A DNA stretch of 64,000 bases. Source: Brachycybe producta (lineage: Eukaryota; Arthropoda; Diplopoda; Playtdesmida; Andrognathidae). Below, one piece after another: positions 32,494-44,255 of this stretch (positions within the stretch are counted from its first letter, which is position 1; every line of letters starts with the position of its first letter). The DNA is taken from contig JAUPFP010000018.1 in NCBI GenBank assembly GCA_036925085.1, forward strand, positions 4,132,885 through 4,196,884, in the 5' to 3' direction. A model generated the notes under the pieces. The model did not search any database, was not told the DNA's origin, and was given only the letters and a program-made list of their open reading frames with translations. The translations under genes were made by a program, and so were the position numbers.

Positions 32494-35400
32494 CTTAGAC
32501 TATTACCACAGAATAAGGAGACATACAGAAGGAAAACTCTCCCGTGGGGGTAGTTGGTCCCCTATCGGGTGCCTCCCCAGGTGGCGGATAGGGGAATGCC
32601 CGCCAGATATGGAGGGTACTGAGGGCATAAAATACTCAGGGCAGACCAAAACCAAACCACGCCATTGCCGGTCCCCCAGCCCGGGTGCAAAAGTGGAGGG
32701 TCGACGTCAGGTTGGCAGCCGGTTGTAAAGATTTGCCAAAACATATGATGTTGGTTCGAAATAGTATTCCGAATATGGCTAGGGCATCCCCCGCCATAAG
32801 CGACGCGCAGCTGCAACGCCCGGTGGCTGTGACAAATTGGCAAGGGCTACCCCACAGTGGACGGGTGGGGCTAAAGAAGCGAGTCCAGCATCAACAACAA
32901 GGAGGTCTTGGAAGTAGTGGTAGAAGTGGAGGTACTAAACTTAGGTTTGGCACCTGGAATATAGGGAGTTTGACAGGGAAGACTAGGGAGTTATCTAGTG
33001 TTCTAAAGGCTAGGAGGGTAAATGTTGCATGTCTGCAGGAGGCAAGATGGAAAGGGGATAAATCCAGGGACATTGGGGATGGGTATAAATTAATTTAGGC
33101 AAGTAGTGAGGAGGGTAGAAATGGAGTGGGAATTGTCCTAGATCAGGAACTCAGACATAGTGTGGTTGAGGTTAGGCGGATAAATAGTAGGCTGTTAGTA
33201 GTAAAGGTAGTTTGGGGTGGCATTGTTATAAATGTAGTTAGTGCATATGGCCCCCAGGTTGGATTAGATACAGCCAGGAAGCTAGCATTCTGGGAAGTTT
33301 GATGACCTAATGTTGGGCCTGAGTAGGAAGGAACGGGTCATAATTGGTGGGGACTTTAACGGACATGTAGGTAGAGGTAGAGAAGGGTATGAAGAGGTAC
33401 ATGGTGGGTGGGGCTATGGAGAGCGAAATAAAGCAGGGGAGAGTATCCTGGAGGCAGCAGTGGCACATAAGTTAATTTTAGCAAACACACTATTCCAGAA
33501 GCGAGAGGAACATTTGATTACTTTTAAGAGCAGGGCAGGAGAATCCCAGATTGATCTCTTCATGATTCGGAGTGATGATAGAAACGAGTGCAAGGATTGT
33601 AAAGTGATACCGAGTGAAAACTTAGCGGGACAACATAGGCTAGTAGTGTTAGACCTAAAACCTAGGGGTGCAAAACAGGTGGTCAGACATAGAGGAGAGA
33701 CAGCAATTAGGTGGTGGGCATTACGAGACAAGGTGGAAGAGTTTAAGAAAATGGCAGGTAAGATAGCATGGGATTTAGATGGCACTGCAGGAGAGCTGAG
33801 GACAAGGGTAGCACAACAGATCCGTGATTGTGGAAACGAGGTACTAGGGACAGTACGAGTAGGGGGTCTCGATTAGACAGAGAAACTTGGTGGTGGGATG
33901 AGGAGGTACAGATGGCAGTTAAAAAGAAGATGCTTTCAAGACTTGGTGGCACGATGGAAGCAGGGAGGCCCAGATAGAATACAAGCGTGCCAAGATAGAG
34001 GCCAAACAGCAGGTAGCCTTAGCAAAGCATAAGAAATATGCGGACATGTATGCCAAGTTAGGTACCAGAGCAGGAGAAATGGCAGTATATAGAATAGCTA
34101 GGGCTCGGGAGAATAAAGGCAGAGATATTGAAAAGGTGACGAGTGTTAAGGATAATGGGGGCAAAGTATTGTGGGGTAGGGAGCCAGTACGGAACAGGTG
34201 GGGGAATATTTTAGTAAGCTTATGAATGAGGGGGTAGAGCAGGAGCCTTTCACTGGAAGAAATAATGATATAGAAGAAGTGGAGCAGGTTAGGGCTGAGG
34301 AAATTGTTCAGGCATTGCGAAAAATGAAGCTAGGGAAGGCTTTAGGGCCAGATGGGATACCAGTAGAGGTGTGGAAGGTCTTGGGGAATGTTGCCATTTC
34401 CTGGCTCACAGTTATTCAATAGATTGGCTATGGGGGATAGAATGCCAGGTGCATGGCGGGACAGCTGGTTAGTGCCTATTTTCAAAGGGAAAGGGTGATG
34501 TTCAGGAATGTGGGAACTATAGAGGTATTAAATTGATGAGTCATACGATGAACCTTTGGGAGAGAGTAATTGAAGCTTGACTACGGGGTAAAACTGCAAT
34601 TGGGGGAAGTCAGTTTGGGTTTATGCCAGGAAAATCCACAATGCACCCTATTTTTGCCGTAAGGAAAGTTATTGAGAAGTTTCGGGCTGCCAAGAAAGAG
34701 TTACACATGGTATTTATAGATCTACAGAAAGCCTATGACAGAGTACCACGGACGTTATTGTGGAAGGTTTTACAGAAGAAGGGGGTGGGTGAGAGCTATA
34801 TAGATATGGTGAGGGACATGTATAGGGATACACGGACAAGCGTTAAGACTGCCTGGGGGTTCTCTGACAGTTTTCGTGTTAGGATTGGTGTGCACCAGGA
34901 CTCAGCACTTAGTCCATATCTATTTATTTTGGTCCTGGATGAGTTACTGGCAGGGGTGAGGCAGGAGGTCCCCTGGTGTATGCTGTTTGCAGATGACATA
35001 GTCTTAGTTGGGGAATCCAAATTGGAACTCGAGATAAGGTTAGAGGAGACTAGGAATGCTTTGGAATCAAAGGGGTTGAAAATAAGTAGGGCAAAAACGG
35101 AGTACATGAGATTTCAGTGGGATGGGAAAGAACAGTTGAATGAGGGGATTAGACTTGGGGACAGTTTAATGCAGCAGGTGCATGACTTCAAATATTTAGG
35201 ATCTGTGCTGCAAGATGATGGGAGCTTAGACTTAGACATCACAAACCGGATAAAAGCAGGTTGGCATAGGTGGAGGCAGGCTAGTGGGGTTTTATGTGAC
35301 AGGAAGTTACCTATAAAATTGAAGGGAAAGTTTTATAGAACAGTAGTCAGACCAGCTATGTTGTATGGATCAGAATGTTGGGCAATCAAGAAGGTGCATG

Positions 35401-36112
35401 AGGATAGAATGCAGGTAGCTGAGATGAGAATGCTAAGGTTTATGAGTGGGGTGACCAGAAGGGATAGGATCAGAAATGATTTTATTAGGGGTAGTGTAGG
35501 GGTAACAAATATAGTAGAAAATATGCAGAAAAATAGGCTGCGGTGGTTTGGGCATGTCCTCAGGAGTGGAGAAGATGGGCTGCTGAGACAGGCAATGAAC
35601 TTAGACCTGGGAATAAAACGGGGTAGAGGAAGACCCAAGCAAACCTGGGATGTGGTAGTAAAACGGGATATGGTGGCATGTGGGGTCACTGGGGGCTTGG
35701 TGCAAAATCGGAACGAGTGGAGAGTTAGAACCAGCAAGGCCGACCCTGTAGCTTGCGGGATAAGGTACAGGAAATGATGATGATGATGATGACAGAAGGA
35801 AAACTCTCCTGCGGCACCTTTGAAGTTGCTGTGACAGGATTTCATGACCTTGGACTGAAAGCTTCTCTTATTTTAACCGCTTACTTGATAGTGCCACTGT
35901 TAAATGTATTACTGCATGTGTGAAAGTAATACATTTCAAAATGGCGTTTGTAACCGGTTACTTGATAGCCGCCATTCTGGAATGTATTACTGCGTATGTG
36001 AAAGTAATACATTTCAATGTGCTGCGGCGCCACACATGTGCAGAAAAATTCTGTCACAAGTTAATTGCTCAGTTTCCCTTCTGTATGTCTCCTTATTCTG
36101 TGCCATTACTCT
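32494..36112. mobile_element. TIR element B, copy 1, split by an RTE LINE
   Basis: Left terminus TTAGACTATTACCACAGAAT at 32494 and right terminus ATTCTGTGCC near 36105 are inverted versions of the ends of the copy at 59.38-61.58 kb. The RTE insertion at 32543-35791 separates the first 49 bp from the rest (GAAGTTGCTGTGACAGGATT onwards). Without it the copy is about 350 bp, so it lacks the large AT-rich core of the other copy. Confidence 0.75.
32543..35791 (+). mobile_element. RTE-clade LINE, near full length, with 18-bp target duplication
   Basis: The element has a 5'UTR, one endonuclease plus reverse transcriptase region and a short (GAT)n tail. ACAGAAGGAAAACTCTCC flanks it exactly (32525-32542 and 35792-35809). 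Endonuclease landmarks: TWNIGSLTGK (about 32950), LQEARWKG and IIGGDFNGHVG (about 33340). The reverse transcriptase stretch 34623-35777 (384 aa) is open, with FIDLQKAYDRVPR, SALSPYLF and FADD (about 34987), then RLRWFGHV near its end. Breaks are visible: TAG at 33096-33098, a frame change near 33300 and further frame changes between about 33870 and 34600, including a TGA near 34578. The copy is therefore inactive, but the perfect duplication and long open RT say it is young. Confidence 0.92.
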
Positions 36113-36127
36113 CCGAGACTGGCAACT

Positions 36128-36242
36128 CGTAATGTGTTGAATGGCGAGGGATGCCTCCCATAAACTGGTGAAATTGCAACAGTGTCTTCTGGTGACTATT
36201 GTACAACCTTATAGCACAGAATAAGGAGAAGAACAGAAGGGT
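36128..36242. other. Fragment with a further element B terminus
   Basis: The piece GCACAGAATAAGGAGAAGAA near 36216-36235 repeats the element B terminus, so a third, heavily reduced copy probably lies here, next to the CR1-like LINE. Confidence 0.4.
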
Positions 36243-37255
36243 TTGTTAGAGTGGTCACCCCTACCAAAATATAATGCCCTGCAAAGTTTACTTGAAGAAG
36301 GTTTAGGGCAAGCGCCTTCTAGCATTCGATTAAAGATATTAAGACTAAAATCTGAACGTCTGGCAAATAAACTATCTCAACCCAGCTCTGAAAGCATCTC
36401 ATTTACACTGTCAGCATATCCATATTTACCACAAACAAACCTAGCAGCCCTGTGTTGAACCATTACTATGGAGTGAGCTAAGTCTGCAGTGTGGGGATTC
36501 CACACTGAACTGCAGTATTCTAGATGGGGACGTACTAATGATTGATATGCTATACCTTTTACCTCCCTGGGACACCTTCTTAGAACGTGTTCACTAAACC
36601 TTAGCATCTGTTCGACATGCAGCTTCCAAGAAAGTTTAGCTGTAATCCTTACCCCAAAATATTTATAAGAATCTACGTTATTAAGTGGAATGGCCCCTAT
36701 TCTATATGGAAATATTACTGGATTCCTTCCCCTAACTACCCTCATTACACAACATTTTTCCTTATTAAGTTGAAGTTGCCATTTAGAACACCATGCCTCT
36801 ATTGCTTTCAAGTGACTATCAATGATATGGCAATCATTGTCAGAGGTAACCTCACGATAAATTATTGTATCACCTGCAAATAGCTGGCAATTGCTGCTAA
36901 CTTGACTGCTGAGGTCATTGATATATAAAAGAAACAGAAGCGGACCCAACACACTACCCTGAGGAACCCCTGATGTAACCCAAATCCAGTCAGATTCAAA
37001 CCCACCTGCAACAACCCTTTGTTTCCTATCACTCAAAAAAAATGCACCCATTTATACACCTGTTCACCCAAACCGTACCCATTAATTTTTGTCATTAGTT
37101 TTAAGTGAGAAACTGTGTCAAATGCCTTGCAGAGATCAAAAAAGGCCAAATCTATCTGACTGCCTTTGTCTAAAATTTTCTGAAGGTCATCAACTAAAAG
37201 ATGTGTCGGTAAGTTCCTTTGCTTATTGCTTGCAAATTACTTGTACAATTATTGT
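36243..37255 (-). mobile_element. CR1-like LINE, reverse transcriptase half, minus strand
   Basis: The open stretch 37051-36377 (224 aa) reads GVPQGSVLGPLLFLLYINDL, then FAGDTI where the family has FADD, then WQLQLNKEKC, RPHLEYCSSVWNPH and [16 protein letters not shown]. The catalytic Asp to Gly change means this copy cannot be active. Decayed sequence with further domain matches continues on both sides. It is probably the best preserved CR1-like copy and serves as reference for the scraps at 5, 6, 12 and 24 kb. Confidence 0.85.
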
Positions 37256-37256
37256 G

Positions 37257-37790
37257 AAACTAGTGGGGTAACCCTTCATAAATGACGGGAACAAAATTCA
37301 CATGCAATTGTGCCCAGCATTAGAATTTCTTTTCCTCTGCCCTTTTATGATGTCAGACCAAGTGACAAACCAATTGGAAATTGATGTTGTTCACAAAAGG
37401 GCTGAGCAAAAGAAATTCTAATGCTGGGCACAATTGCCTGTGATAAACTGTAGTTTAATTTGGCTACTATTACCCCCTCCCCTTTTTATATTTGAAAGAG
37501 GGTGTACGCATGTGCGTTGTTTGTTCCTTTTATACTCCTTTCATTTCAATTTCAGTCACCCCTCCCACTTTTCCCCCTTCCACATTTCTCTCTCCCCTTC
37601 TACACTTTCCAACCCTTTCCCCTCTCCAATTTAATATCATGGGGTTCTTGGATGGGGAGTGTGCAACATATAGTTGACCTTCAGAAAAAAGCGGTTCATT
37701 TATTCATTTAAATTTATATAAATTCCAATGTGCTTCAAGGTTTTTGTAGTGTTATCTCCACGCACGCACGCACACATACACACACGTGGC
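37257..37790 (-). mobile_element. Helitron-like element C, copy 6, with MITE E-type palindrome
   Basis: Opens with ACTAGTGGGGTAACCCTTCA and ATGACGGGAACAAAATTCAC, then the palindrome CAATTGTGCCCAGCATTAG ... CTAATGCTGGGCACAATTGCC, then the pyrimidine-rich body and a CA-rich tract near 37.76 kb. Confidence 0.6.
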
Positions 37791-37794
37791 ATTT

Positions 37795-39295
37795 CGTGGC
37801 CCGAGCTGAGAGTACGAATGGTGAATACGTTCGGTCGACCGAACAAATTAATTACCTATCTTGGAGAAACAGTATATAGAGATGCTTCAAGCGGAAGGCG
37901 AGGGCAAACAGGCCTTCATTTGGAAGTTTATGGCCCTCGGCGACCGTGTTTACCTGCACATGGATGACCAGCTGCGTATAAATCAGTTGCGTCGTGCTCT
38001 GCACCCAACTCTTAGAGATGCCATCCATCATTCAAGGATTTCGCAAACGCCGTCCTCAACATAGAGGTAGTTCTATTGTCCTTGAACAAATGGCTGATGG
38101 AATCCAAGGCTGCATCTGGCGCACAAGCTGGTAAAGAAGCATCGAAGACCGATAAAGAGCAGGCGGCAGCCGCCGGCTCTAAAGACCATACGCATCGTTC
38201 TAGGCACGATAAAAAGACAAACCAAACAGCTACTACTAATCTGGGGCGGCACCCTACAACAGACACCAAACAAGACACCACTTGCACGTTTGACAAGAGC
38301 AAGTCAACGTGCTATAATTGTGGAAAATTGGGCCATTTTCTCCTTGAGTGCCGCCAGCCGAAGAAGATCTCCATCAAGCAGTTTGGAGAACCGATCACCG
38401 ATTATGACACAGAGAAGGAGGTGCCCGAAGCCAATGTTATAACTGAAAATAGAGCTGAGTTTGCATTGATACGATTAGGGGGAATTGATTTCCCCCTCCC
38501 AGCTCCCGTTTCAACCGAAAAGGCACCACCTCCTGAGAAACCCAACACAGACAGTTCCGACGACCCCAAGAATGTACTGATTCATGTAATCAACTGGACT
38601 CCCACGCACGCATTTACATCGACCGAGCTGATTACGTGGCAGGACACGCTTGACGTCCTTTCAACATCCATGGAGATCGAAGGGTGCCGTGAAAACAGAA
38701 CGGTAGCTGTCATGGCTCCAGGCACCCAACCACCGACGAAAGGCCACTCCTGCTGTCGGAAATCATGAAGACGGTATACCACCAGCTGGTGGACAGATGC
38801 ACGCCTCGGGAAATCGGAGACTATGATGCTAGCGACAGACTTCCGCACATCGCCGTCACCATCAATGGAGAAGTTATACGTATGCTTGCGGATACCGGAG
38901 CTATGGGCAGCATCATCTCAGTTGCACTCGCACAGGAACGCAAATTCAAAATCGAGCCTGTGTTAATCCCGGACAACATTCAGGGTGTGGGAGGCCTAAA
39001 AATAACTGTGGTGGGACGACTCGCTGCAGTGGTCCAGCTGGGAGCCCACACGGTGCAAGGGCACCTGCTAGTGATTACCGGCTAGCCCGAGACTATCTTA
39101 GGCCAAGATCTGGGCCGAGCGTTACATCTCGCTGTATCCATGGACACCAATAAAGTGTACTTAGAGGAAGACCTCTTCGAGTCTACACTTCAACAAAAAT
39201 GCATAGAAGCACACATCGGATGGGCTCTGGGAGAGACCTCCTCAAAGGCTTTCGATAAATCTAACACTGCCACTGGGGTGGTCTAAAACCTCTAC
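37795..39295 (+). mobile_element. Fossil LTR retrotransposon, gag and protease part (Ty3-like)
   Basis: The left part encodes a gag-like region (GDRVYLHMDD, then a CCHC zinc knuckle CYNCGKLGHFLLEC near 38310). Further right is an aspartic protease motif LADTGAMGSI near 38886. Gag, zinc knuckle and protease in this order fit a Ty3-type element. No LTR could be matched at either end. It is broken, with several breaks, and the downstream pol genes are not adjacent. Confidence 0.7.
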
Positions 39296-40600
39296 TCCAG
39301 AAGTGACGTCGATATGCGGTTGGCCACCAATGCTAGTATGACACCAAATGCGACAAACAAAACAATAACAATCCATTAGCGTTTTATCTATAGCACAGAT
39401 ATGAACACTATTAACTATCCAATATCAACAATAGAAAAACGGGAGGAATTTGAGAGAACAACTGAGGACAGTTGTCAAGAGGTGGGGAGGGGGTAAAAGG
39501 AACCCCCAACAAATAAATAACCTCATACATCAACAACTCCCATAAAAACACTCTTAAATATCACCAAACTTTAAAAATTCTCACAACTCTAATTTTTCAT
39601 CATGTCCACCAATGTTTACATATTGGCAACCACTGCAATCTTCACCGGAATCACGTGGCCTCCAAAATAACTGTCAACCACGTGGTGTACCTGAAACAAC
39701 ATAAGGAGTCAAGGACATCCAAAAAGAAAAATACACCATGTCCCCTTGTCATGGATGGATGCCAATGACCCTGACAGTTAATATAGGAAAAACTTCAAAG
39801 AGAATAATGTCGGGGCCGAATCGATGCACACCTCATAGACTTCAAAGGAAAACACACGGGAAAAATAGAAGAAACAGAAGAATAAAAAAAAGCGAAGAGG
39901 AACCGAAATAATTCTGAGGGATCAATAAATAAATAAAAAAAATTCGGAACATGCCTCCTTCAATCAAGTAATAAAATTCTTGGGAATCAACCCCTCCAAA
40001 AAAACATAAACAATAATGTACACTATAGTGACCTTATTGACCAGTGTTTATTTGTTTTACTAAAAAAAAAGACATTAAAAAAGAGAGAGTTAATGGGCAA
40101 CTTCACCCCTCCGTGTGAAAGAAAATAACGGACGTCTCCCTCAGGACTCTTTTGTTTATTTAAAATAAATGGGGACCTGCCTAATAAGAATTTGGATCAG
40201 CACCTCTCCATATTTTATTTTGGTGGGACAACCCCCCACCCGCAATAAGAAAAAAAAAACAAAGAAAGCAATTAGAGCAAGGTGTCCCATTCCAAAAGGG
40301 GCTGGTCCTTCTAACTCCCCAATTTTAAAATACATATAAAATAGGACCAAAACATGGTCAATCACTTCACATGTTCCTCTTCTTAAAGAACAATCGACAT
40401 GAACATCTTCGTTTTTCGAACTCATAGAATTTTATCAAAATCTTCTAGTTTCTAAAGTTTTCTTTTTGTTCTCTCTGTGTTTGTGTGTGCATCAAGCCTT
40501 ACAGACTTTTGCCATCTCTTTTTATCAATAGCAGAGTGATTGGGCACCGATTTCTGCTATTGTTATTCTGAAGCATCTCCAGCGGGACCATATTTAAGTA
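39296..40600. other. AT-rich region between two retroelement-like blocks, unassigned
   Basis: No coding segment or shared repeat recognised. Confidence 0.35.
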
Positions 40601-41845
40601 AGAACACTTTGTGACAAACTTTTGAACGTTATACTATGTCGGGACGCGGAACCTGGAAAGGAAGTAGATGAATGTCCACCTCTGCAAGTGACGACATTTT
40701 TGAGAGTGGAATGGCGGGGACCGCCGAACCTCCCTCACCAGCTCTGACATCTAAACAACAAGTGGCGGGCACTGCCAGCACACCATCCACAAGGAGAGAA
40801 TCACCAGACGTTTCTTCCAGGCACTGCACCTCCTCCGAGCTGGAGAACTTCCACCGGCACGGGGAGAAGCACCTTAAACAAAATTTCAAGCGCCCAGCAT
40901 ACGTTGGACGGGAGGGTAAGCCGGATACTTCCAGCAGTATCATCCCCTTCGACGTCACAAAGTCCAAACACTACTGAAAGAAGCGCGAGGCGTAGGGGGT
41001 CAACCAGCCCTTCCGCAATAGCATCGCACCGGGACAACCCCTTCCAGGTGGGGCAGCCGCTAGAGGAAAATGCGGGGGAGGTGGGTCGATACCCACCCCT
41101 CTCGAGGACCTTCAACTGAAGATGCAGCAAGAAGCTGCCATGCGACAGGCGGCCAAAGACAAAATCCAAGGGGAGGAAAGCCTGGCCTACCTCCGTGCAA
41201 TTTGCGCCGCCTCGACGAGCTGGGTCTCCCCTGTACAGGACAACTCCCGAAGGAGAGCTTTTGCAGATAGAGGCCCGTCTCCAAGGGGCTCGACAAGCCG
41301 CACCATCGGCCATACCATCGCCGTCACCGTCCAGCTCACCACCCACCTCGATGACCACCCTGTCGGCATCTTCTTCCTCGGCCGCCTTGACACCTCCGGA
41401 GCCATTTAGGAATCAGGAATCACCTTCACGTCCCCTGCCTGTGACGCCTTCCATATCGCCGGAACCATCCTCGTTGTCCGCGACACCCCCCGAACCCTTT
41501 TGGTACCGGGAGTCAATGCCAATGCCTGCCACGCCATCCATTACGCCACCACCCCCAACACACACACCAATCAAAACGCCTCCAAAGCTGTCGTCTAAAG
41601 TGGTGGTTCCTGGACCTGCCGACACCAAGACTCCCACTGGGGCCCGCCCCAGAGTCTCAGCGGGCCCGTAAAGACCACCACTCTCCTCCACACTCGTCAA
41701 GGCACCTCTCTCCACCTTGTGGCTCGCAACCCCGATGCCGACCCAACACAGGAAGTCAACAGGAGCGACTTGGTCACTTTCAACGTGGCCCTCCACCATG
41801 TAACGACTTCTACCGAAGGGTATAGTGTCGATGCCAAAAGCTCAC
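40600..41845. other. GC-rich block with Pro/Ser/Thr-rich open stretches, probably fossil retroelement
   Basis: Many overlapping open stretches are present on both strands because the DNA is GC-rich. The plus-strand one at 40672-40977 begins MSTSASDDIFESGMAGTAEP and the one at 41195-41671 is proline-rich. The block ends with GATGCCAAAAGCTCACAATA, also found beside two LTRs of this window. I infer a retroelement relic without being able to name it. Confidence 0.35.
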
Positions 41846-41849
41846 AATA

Positions 41850-41972
41850 TGTAGTCTGAAGTCACATGCTCCGCCGTTTTCAACGTTAAACATAACCAAC
41901 CAATTATAAATTGCCGTTGGTCATAAAAAGGGCGGAGCAAACGTCTGTTTATCCCGTTTTCTAATTGCCTGT
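41850..41972. mobile_element. Palindromic MITE E, half copy
   Basis: Reads GTAGTCTGAAGTCACATGCTCC through AAAAAGGGCGGAGC to TTTTCTAATTGCCTGT, matching the right half of the copies at 32.0 and 42.06 kb. Confidence 0.65.
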
Positions 41973-42010
41973 AAGGTCCACTGCTTCAGCCTATGCTCTC
42001 CGTCACCCAC

Positions 42011-42067
42011 ACTGCCTGTTGTCAGGGCTCTCAGAGGATGCCCCTGAGAGCCCTGACAACAGGCAGT
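42011..42067. repeat. Perfect 24-bp-arm hairpin
   Basis: ACTGCCTGTTGTCAGGGCTC (42011-42034 including TCAG) is the exact reverse complement of 42044-42067, with a 9-base loop. It borders the MITE E copy that follows and may have formed when that element inserted or transposed. Confidence 0.85.
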
Positions 42068-42264
42068 TAGAAATCGGAGAAAACTTCAGTTGGCTTCGCC
42101 CTTGTTATGACGACCAGTAACTTCTATTTGGCTGATTATGTAGTCTGACGTCACATGCTCCGCCCTTTTCAATGTCAGACTACATAATAAGCCAATTAGA
42201 ATTAACCAGTCGTCATAAAAAGGGCGGAGCCAACTGAACTTTTCTCCGATTTCTAACTGCCTGT
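42058..42264. mobile_element. Palindromic MITE E, further complete copy
   Basis: AGGCAGTTAGAAATCGG mirrors CCGATTTCTAACTGCCT, with GCTCCGCCCTTTTCAATG and TGACGTCACATGC in the centre. It closely resembles the copy at 31.98 kb. Confidence 0.75.
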
Positions 42265-43130
42265 GCCGTGACATATGCGCCACGTAACCTTTAACCGTAG
42301 TTTGGTGTAATGAACACTCGAAGTTCAAGCTATGATTGGCAAATATATAACAGCCTTGCGAAACCTCCTTTTCTTCAAATGGCAACAATAACGAAATTCT
42401 TTCGTCACGATTTCATAATACATCATATATGGGATAAAACAATAAGAATAATGATGAATAAGAGACATATTGAATCGAAGCAATATCCAAAACACTGAAT
42501 GAAAGCGAGGGGTAGGTGGAATCAAGGAAAATTAGTCTAACCAAATACCACCTTGCTAATTAATAATTAATTCGAATGTACTTCCTTCCTCTTTTGAAGT
42601 ATGTCACTAAGTAACGAACAAATGCGAGCGAGATAAAAAAAAAAGCATAACTGCGTAACACATCCGCTTTTAAAGTGGGCGCCAACGCCGTAAAAATGTG
42701 AATTTATAATAAACATACTTACATGACGCGTGAAGCGAAAATCATCAAAGTTAATCGAGCAATTGGCGGACAAATACAACAAACAAAAGCGAGAAGAAAC
42801 AATAAAACAGAACAACAATTCAATGTTAGCCCGACGATGACGACAACACACACAAGAAAAATAAACAAAATGAAAACAATAAAAATCAGCTGAAGAATTA
42901 CGTAATCCTACTTCCGGTAAAGGAAAAAACAAAAAAAACAAACAAAAGCGCTTCTACTTTAAACCTTCAACCAAACTTGTATAGAGCCGTAGCCTCCTAT
43001 AGATAGAACTATAGATAGTGCTATGATAGAACTATACATTCTATAATAGTGCAGTAGCTTGGTGAGTTGATTGTGCACCTTGTGATTAGACCTGTGCGCC
43101 GTAGCATAATGATCGGCAGCGGCGGGCGAG
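42265..43130. other. Spacer with no recognised feature
   Basis: AT-rich; an open stretch on the minus strand (42567-42941) has no family features. Confidence 0.35.
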
Positions 43131-44255
43131 GGGTTGGTTGGTTTGTATAAGCTTAACGTCCCTTCAACTACGAGGTTATGCGGGACTAACAGTCAAGCAG
43201 AGCACTCATGTACGGCGGCCGCCGTAGCTCAAACAATAAAGCAAGAAGGAAACAAACACATTCAACAATAAGAGAGAACACAGAAGAAAATACACCCAGC
43301 ACCCACAGACAAGAGGACCCCACAGGCAACCCCAAACAACGGCCACCATACCAAAACATCACGACCCATCCCACAAACCAGTCCCACCCCACCAAACCTC
43401 CACCAAGGACGAATCAAATCAGTGCAAGAAGCCCCCGTGCACGCAGAAAGCACATAACTCCCTCCACTTGCGGGGAGCCACCCCAACACCTGGGACAACC
43501 CACCCCCCCGGGAAAAAGCCAGCATGCATACCAATCGTAGCGCAACACACACACAGGAGATGCTCCACTGTAAGAGGAGCATCACAAGCCCTACACCGAG
43601 GCGCATACTCATGGCGAAGCAAGTGACCATGAGTCAAATGACTGTGCCCAATCCGTAACCGAGTCAGAACCACCGACTCCCAACGAGAAACCCGATGACT
43701 ACATTCCCACCACTCCACGAACACCTTAATATGCCGCAGCTTGTTGTTTGCAACCAACTCCCACGCAATTTGAAACTGTGCTGTGGAAGCCCTCCCCAAC
43801 ACCCCAAGAAGATCCCCACGAGGAATCCGCAACGACGAAACCACACCAGTAGATGCAGCCAGCCGCGCTTCTCTGCCAGCAGCCTCATTCCCCTGTATCC
43901 CAACATGACTAGGAACCCAGCAGAACGCAATTACAGTTCCACCCCGATGCAACAACCACATCAACCACTGTATCTTCTGCACAACAGGGTGCTTTGGAAA
44001 AAGGGTACCAATATGGCCAAGGGCACTACGCGAATCAGTGACAATAACACTACGCTGCGGATGCCAAAGAACAAACCGCAGAGCCTTATACAACGCTACC
44101 AACTCTGCAGTGTAGATGCTAGACTCTGGCGAAAGCATAAACCGAAGTGCCCTCCCCTCCACAACCACAGAACACCCCACACCCTCCGCACTCTTTGAAC
44201 CATCCGTAAAAAGTCATCGAAAACCCTGAAACCGCTCCATCAACTGGCAGTACTC
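43131..44255 (-). mobile_element. I-type LINE 3' end with RNase H domain, minus strand
   Basis: The minus strand reads FTDGSKSAEGVG near 44210, then AELVALYKAL, VTDSRSALGH and CWVPSHVGIQGNEAAGREAR: the four acidic and histidine landmarks of RNase H. A C-terminal zinc-binding block follows (CRACDAPLTVEHLLCVC). The 3'UTR ends GTTAAGCTTATACAAACC and an AACC repeat at 43131-43150. RNase H plus that tail fit the I/Nimb group. Everything upstream of RNase H is missing (5' truncation). The stretch 43419-44180 (253 aa) is open, so the copy is fairly young. Confidence 0.85.

Noticed and set aside
33414-34164. Minus-strand ORFs rich in Ser and Leu
   Set aside because: They are shadows of the plus-strand RTE endonuclease and linker region.
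43695-44198. 167-aa plus-strand ORF
   Set aside because: It is the complement of the I-type LINE RNase H frame, which has all catalytic landmarks on the minus strand.
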